A stretch of DNA of 7,370 nt, taken from the NCBI GenBank assembly GCA_019594195.1, contig JAFDTP010000084.1, positions 1 through 7,370 on the forward strand, given 5' to 3'. Below are positions 4,354 through 7,370 of this stretch, piece after piece. Under the pieces are notes generated by a model. It worked only from the letters and a program-made list of their open reading frames with translations, did not search any database and had not been told where the DNA came from. The position numbers and the translations under genes are program-made. The stretch is from Thermoplasmata archaeon. Its GTDB lineage: Archaea > Thermoplasmatota > Thermoplasmata > Halarchaeoplasmatales > Halarchaeoplasmataceae. The first letter of the stretch is position 1. Each line of letters starts with the position of its first letter.

Positions 4354-5133
4354 ATGTCAACTAAGATAACAAAGCTAAAAGAAAAACTGCATAGGTCATG
4401 GATAGATATAGCTTTGATTTACTCTCTAAGCCTCTCGATGGGATATATCATACTCCGCAAAATGTGGATCTCAACATTCGCCGAGCGATGGCTAGTCAGT
4501 TCGATGCTGATATCTTTATACCTTTTAGGTTTCGTTCACTATAACCTCGATAAGAGTCGGCCTCTTGCTCAGTTAAGATCCCTTCAGGGACTCGGCCTTC
4601 CAAATCTTATCTCACTGACTAGAGGTCTTTTTTTGATTTCCCTTGCAGGATTCATTTTTTTACCCAGGCCAAGAGTTTTATCTGGTTGGGTACCCGGGCT
4701 TTTATACGGATGTTCGCTGATCGGAGACTATATCGACGGTTATGCAGCTAGATACTTAAATAGTGAAACGGTACTGGGAGCCAAACTAGATCAGGAATTA
4801 GATTCACTAGGTGTTCTCATAGCTTCACTTGCCGCTTATAGCTATGGTATGATCCCGATATGGGTAGCTGTAACCGTAGGTTCAGCACGCTACATATTTA
4901 TTTTAGGAAAATGGGTCAGAAGAAAAATGGGTGAATCAGTACATGAACTAGATCCTAAATTCTCACGGCTACTCATAGCTAATATCCAGAGAAGTTTTCT
5001 TTTCTTGGTTTTGCTCCCGATCTTCTCAAGTCCGTTAACCAGGTCGATCGCATCTATTTTGATGATACTCTTCATAGGCGGGTTTGTAAGGGATTGGTTG
5101 ATAGTCATAGGTATCATAGAAAATGATGACTGA
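4354..5133 (+). CDS. CDP-alcohol phosphatidyltransferase family membrane enzyme
   Basis: The family joins a CDP-activated lipid or alcohol to a second alcohol with release of CMP, making phospholipids such as archaeal phosphatidyl-serine, -glycerol or -inositol types. The full signature D-x2-D-G-x2-A-R-x8-G-x3-D-x3-D is present: D125, D128, G129, A132, R133, G142, D146 and D150. PNLISLTRG at 83-91 is the usual entry to the first core helix. The 259 aa have two additional hydrophobic helices before the core (about 17-35 and 46-62), then core helices near 85-103, 113-128, 150-168, 170-186, 210-228 and 232-253. The extra N-terminal pair is more than the six-helix core requires. It follows the FkbM gene by 4 nt; GTGAT overlapping that gene's stop could serve as a weak ribosome-binding site. 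The acceptor alcohol cannot be told from the sequence. Confidence 0.88.
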   Translation: MSTKITKLKEKLHRSWIDIALIYSLSLSMGYIILRKMWISTFAERWLVSSMLISLYLLGFVHYNLDKSRPLAQLRSLQGLGLPNLISLTRGLFLISLAGFIFLPRPRVLSGWVPGLLYGCSLIGDYIDGYAARYLNSETVLGAKLDQELDSLGVLIASLAAYSYGMIPIWVAVTVGSARYIFILGKWVRRKMGESVHELDPKFSRLLIANIQRSFLFLVLLPIFSSPLTRSIASILMILFIGGFVRDWLIVIGIIENDD

Positions 5134-5147
5134 CTATTTTCTTTGAA

Positions 5148-6050
5148 TTAGACCTTACCAAAGATATCCAATTGATGGGCGATGTAGAAGAGTTCTTCGT
5201 TTTCTATCTGGCGATGCCGTATATCAGCCCATCTCTCAAGCTTTTCAACTGGTATCTTATCTGAGTTTTCAACGGAATTTTTTACCAGGTTTACTATATA
5301 GTGTAAGAAGTAAGGCACGCCCTCGCTGTACCCGTTCTCACCGGGATATATCACCCAGTCGGAACTACCTGCGCTGATTATTTTGCTTTTTTTATTATTG
5401 AGATGATCAAATAGTTGCCTGCCTGTCTTGCTGTTGCCACCCATCAAATAACCCTGATCTCTTTGGGCCATACTTTCATGGTAGATCCGCTCTATTTTCC
5501 TATCTAATACGGGATCGACCTGAGGTCGAAAAGTGGTAACGCCGTCGAAAGTTATAGGGAAGTAAAAGAGGGCGTCGGATTTGAGCTTGGAGAAAAGAAG
5601 AGGTAGGGCATCATCGATGTCTACAAGATCTAAAAAGGCATGAGCTATCAAAAGATCATAATTCTTCGACTGGTTTTGAATGAAGTCAAAAGCATCCGCA
5701 TTTTGGAAATCTATGATGATATTTTTTTCTTTTTTATCGAGCTTGAGCTTATCTCCGTTTTTACATATATCGTACCCGTTGTTCTTGGCAAATTCCTTCA
5801 ATCTCATCTCTCCAATTTCTACCTTTTTTTCATCGATCTCTACAGCGGTGTACGAAACCTCAGAAGGTAAAATATCTCTCTCGATAAGCCTTTCGAGCAT
5901 GGACCCGATACCAGAACCGATTTCTAAAACCTGTAAACCGGAGCCAAGGAGACGCAATCTGTCCTCTAAAGAATTCATGACTTTAAAGTTCAAAGATTCA
6001 TCATCGACCACTTTCTTGCATGCTAGATATTTTTCTTCAGCATAATCCAT
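5148..6050 (-). CDS. Class I SAM-dependent methyltransferase, substrate unknown
   Basis: A 300-aa methyltransferase with a Rossmann-type SAM domain. Motif I is VLEIGSGIGSML (residues 41-52), motif II is YTAVEID (67-73, with acidic Glu71), and the post-II strand is YDLLIAHAFLDLVD (131-144). The second half (about 175-300) is family-specific, with a GYLMGGNSKTGRQLF segment, SDWVIYP, and a C-terminal helical part with WADIRHRQIENEELFYIAHQLD. I recognise this as a conserved uncharacterised type but cannot give a substrate. The start is fixed by AAGGAGGA nine bases upstream. It lies 28 nt behind the 95-aa gene on the same strand, so the two form an operon. It converges with the phosphatidyltransferase gene across only 14 bp. 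Confidence 0.82.
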   Translation of the reverse strand: MDYAEEKYLACKKVVDDESLNFKVMNSLEDRLRLLGSGLQVLEIGSGIGSMLERLIERDILPSEVSYTAVEIDEKKVEIGEMRLKEFAKNNGYDICKNGDKLKLDKKEKNIIIDFQNADAFDFIQNQSKNYDLLIAHAFLDLVDIDDALPLLFSKLKSDALFYFPITFDGVTTFRPQVDPVLDRKIERIYHESMAQRDQGYLMGGNSKTGRQLFDHLNNKKSKIISAGSSDWVIYPGENGYSEGVPYFLHYIVNLVKNSVENSDKIPVEKLERWADIRHRQIENEELFYIAHQLDIFGKV

Positions 6051-6058
6051 CTGACCTT

Positions 6059-6066
6059 TCCTCCTT
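6059..6066 (-). promoter_or_regulatory. Shine-Dalgarno of the 300-aa methyltransferase gene
   Basis: The minus strand reads AAGGAGGA nine bases before the ATG at 6050. It is one of the strongest SDs in the window and decides the start. An A/T-rich TTTATAATATAT just upstream (6067-6078) is too close for a normal TATA-driven leader that includes this SD. Confidence 0.65.
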
Positions 6067-6078
6067 ATATATTATAAA

Positions 6079-6366
6079 TCAAATCTTGAAGACATAGTTT
6101 CCACGATCGAAATAGATCTCTATCTCGTCGTCTTTCACCATCACTTCCTCGGCTTTCAAAGTTTCAAAAGAGTGCAGCGGCATGGAACCTTTTACTCCAC
6201 CATCTTTGGATATTTTCAGCATCTTGGGGCCGCTTTCGATTTCGATAGTATCTCCCTCTTTTTTGATCTTGACATCAGTGTTTCTATCCTTTATGGCATC
6301 ATAGATCATATCAATCGATGAAACAGATATCTTATTTTTCTTCTTACCATCGAGACTTCTGTTCAT
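6079..6366 (-). CDS. Conserved-looking 95-aa protein of unknown function
   Basis: I do not recognise this protein. It is 95 aa, soluble, with a basic N-terminus (DGKKKNK), a probable helix at 16-28, then alternating hydrophobic and charged stretches that look like beta strands (DVKIKKEGDTIEIES, KMLKISKDGG, DEIEIYFDRGNYVFKI). There are no cysteines and no membrane segment. The most upstream ATG is supported by GAGGG six bases before it, and by an A/T-rich ACTATTAG stretch further upstream that could be a TATA box for a short leader. A start at residue 20 (MIYDAIKD) is possible but would remove the charged N-terminus. It is first in an operon with the methyltransferase and could be its partner; nothing in the sequence proves this. 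Confidence 0.68.
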   Translation of the reverse strand: MNRSLDGKKKNKISVSSIDMIYDAIKDRNTDVKIKKEGDTIEIESGPKMLKISKDGGVKGSMPLHSFETLKAEEVMVKDDEIEIYFDRGNYVFKI

Positions 6367-6648
6367 ATCAAACCCTCGTACTCAAATAAACTCTCAAAAC
6401 TAATAGTATTTTCGAGTCTAGAAGCTTAAAGATCGATTCATAAAAAGATATGATGTAGTGGGTTCAAATGATATTAAAAACTACAAGTCAAAAAATTTAT
6501 AATTTAAATAAATTCTCATGAAAATTAGATAGTGAAATGTTTTCTGTAGACTAAAGATGATAAGGTTAACGACCTAGTGAAAAGCTTTGCCCGTAAAGGT
6601 AGAGCTCAAATAAAAAACTATTTAAAGGAAACGACCGATCATTCGCCG
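6367..6648. other. Intergenic region between divergent operons, A/T-rich, no gene seen
   Basis: These 282 bases separate the minus-strand 95-aa gene from the plus-strand ABC gene. I found no RNA gene and no reading frame that looks coding on its own. The most conspicuous element is TTTATAATTTAAATAAATT at 6496-6514, a long A/T box that could be a distal promoter. From 6550 onward the frame of the ABC gene is open, with a possible GTG at 6577. Confidence 0.5.
6618..6627 (+). promoter_or_regulatory. TATA-like box of the ABC transporter gene
   Basis: CTATTTAAAG is centred about 26 nt before the ATG at 6649, with no SD in between. This matches a leaderless archaeal promoter and is the main reason to prefer the ATG at 6649 over the upstream GTG. 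Confidence 0.55.
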
Positions 6649-7370
6649 ATGTCCAGAAACGTCATAGTAGTGGATGATCTCATCAAAAAGTACGGTGAAT
6701 TAGTCGCTGTAGATTCTATATCCTTCGATGTAAAAGAGGGCGAAATCTTCTCTTTAGTTGGTCCGAACGGGGCTGGTAAGACAACTACAGTAGAAATATT
6801 AGAGTGCCTGAGGGAACCCACCTCAGGAAAGGCGAAGGTATTAGGTCATGACGTGGGAAGGGAGGCTGATAAGATAAAAGAAAAAATCGGTGTGATGCCT
6901 CAGGATTTCAACACCTTTGAGCGGCTGACCGCCGAGGAGAACATAAAATTGATGGGGGACCTCTACGGCACCAAAAACGTAGAAGATATAATCAAAAAAG
7001 TGGGTGTATACGAATTCAAAGATAAAAAATTCGATCAGCTCTCCGGGGGCATGAAGACCAAGGTCGGTATCGGGATGACTTTGATCTCCAACGCTGACCT
7101 TTTATTTTTAGATGAGCCGACGACCGGTCTCGACCCTCATGCTCGAAGAGAGACCTGGAACCTGATTAAAGATCTAAAGAATATGGGAAAAACCGTCTTC
7201 CTTACGACCCACTACATGGAAGAAGTAGAGTATCTTTGTGACAGAGCAGGTATATTGATAGACGGTAATATAGAAGTAATAGATTCCATCGAAAATCTTA
7301 TAGAACAACATGGAGGAGGCATCAAAGTAAAAATACTAGAGGACGGGGAAGCCGTTGAAATAATACACGA
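6649..7370 (+). CDS. ABC transporter ATP-binding protein, ABC-2/DrrA-NatA type (3' end outside window)
   Basis: This is the ATPase subunit that powers an ABC exporter, cytosolic and membrane-associated through its permease. The 240 codons seen contain the complete nucleotide-binding domain: Walker A GPNGAGKT (38-45), Q-loop Gln85 (MPQDF), signature LSGGM (131-135), Walker B LLFLDEP (151-157), D-loop GLD (160-162) and switch His188 (TTH). LSGGM instead of LSGGQ is common in the DrrA/NatA-like group, which exports drugs, lipids or ions with an ABC-2 membrane partner. The usual C-terminal extension has begun when the window ends. A permease gene is expected downstream but cannot be seen. The frame is open back to 6550, so a GTG start at 6577 adding 24 residues is possible; the TATA-like box at 6618-6627 favours 6649. 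Confidence 0.92.
   Translation, partial: MSRNVIVVDDLIKKYGELVAVDSISFDVKEGEIFSLVGPNGAGKTTTVEILECLREPTSGKAKVLGHDVGREADKIKEKIGVMPQDFNTFERLTAEENIKLMGDLYGTKNVEDIIKKVGVYEFKDKKFDQLSGGMKTKVGIGMTLISNADLLFLDEPTTGLDPHARRETWNLIKDLKNMGKTVFLTTHYMEEVEYLCDRAGILIDGNIEVIDSIENLIEQHGGGIKVKILEDGEAVEIIH

Noticed and set aside
5640..6045. Two plus-strand frames opposite the 300-aa methyltransferase
   Set aside because: Low-complexity Phe/Ser/Leu composition; the methyltransferase has SAM motifs and a strong SD on the minus strand.
6452..6482. tRNA-like GGTTCAAAT with flanking GTAG...CTAC
   Set aside because: There is no acceptor stem, D arm or anticodon arm around it.
6639..6821. Minus-strand frame opposite the ABC ATPase (VVVLPAPFGPTKEK)
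   Set aside because: This is the well-known antisense reading of a Walker A region and not a gene.
1..7370. CRISPR array, insertion sequence ends, rRNA or tRNA genes
   Set aside because: I saw no repeated spacer-sized units, no transposase and no conserved RNA gene sequence on either strand.

Overview
The window looks archaeal. Several genes have an A/T-rich TATA-like box about 26-30 nt upstream of the start codon and no Shine-Dalgarno (SD) sequence, as in leaderless transcripts: vapB-like, cyclophilin and the ABC ATPase. Genes inside operons instead carry GGAGG-type SDs (vapC-like and the 300-aa methyltransferase). Base composition is moderate to AT-rich, with many ATA, AGA and CTA codons. 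The proteins are rich in Asp/Glu, and the PIN toxin and the calcium-loop/Cys-rich protein resemble types I associate with halophilic or salt-adapted archaea. I cannot name the lineage from the sequence alone.

Layout. (1) 1-720: the 3' end of a probably exported protein with a Ca-binding-type loop and a very regular cysteine-rich C-terminus (+), then a 64-aa protein with two membrane segments (+), then a long inverted repeat. (2) 721-1313: a VapBC-type toxin-antitoxin pair (-). (3) 1505-3389: a PpiB-type cyclophilin (-) and kynureninase (+), divergent from an 85-bp shared promoter region. (4) 3507-5133: a two-gene operon (+) of an FkbM-family methyltransferase and a CDP-alcohol phosphatidyltransferase. 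(5) 5148-6366: a convergent operon (-) of a 95-aa unknown protein and a second SAM-dependent methyltransferase. (6) 6649 to the end: an ABC-2-type transporter ATPase (+), cut by the window edge.

How the genes may work together. The phosphatidyltransferase and FkbM genes are 4 nt apart and plausibly act on one lipid or polar headgroup. The toxin and antitoxin are translationally linked. Kynureninase stands alone, so its substrate source is not visible here. The most unusual object is the cysteine protein at the left edge. Its last twelve cysteines all lie at spacings that are multiples of four, in a CX3C ladder. Part of it resembles halocin C8 as I remember that sequence, and the small membrane protein behind it would fit an immunity or membrane partner. 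That is a hypothesis only.
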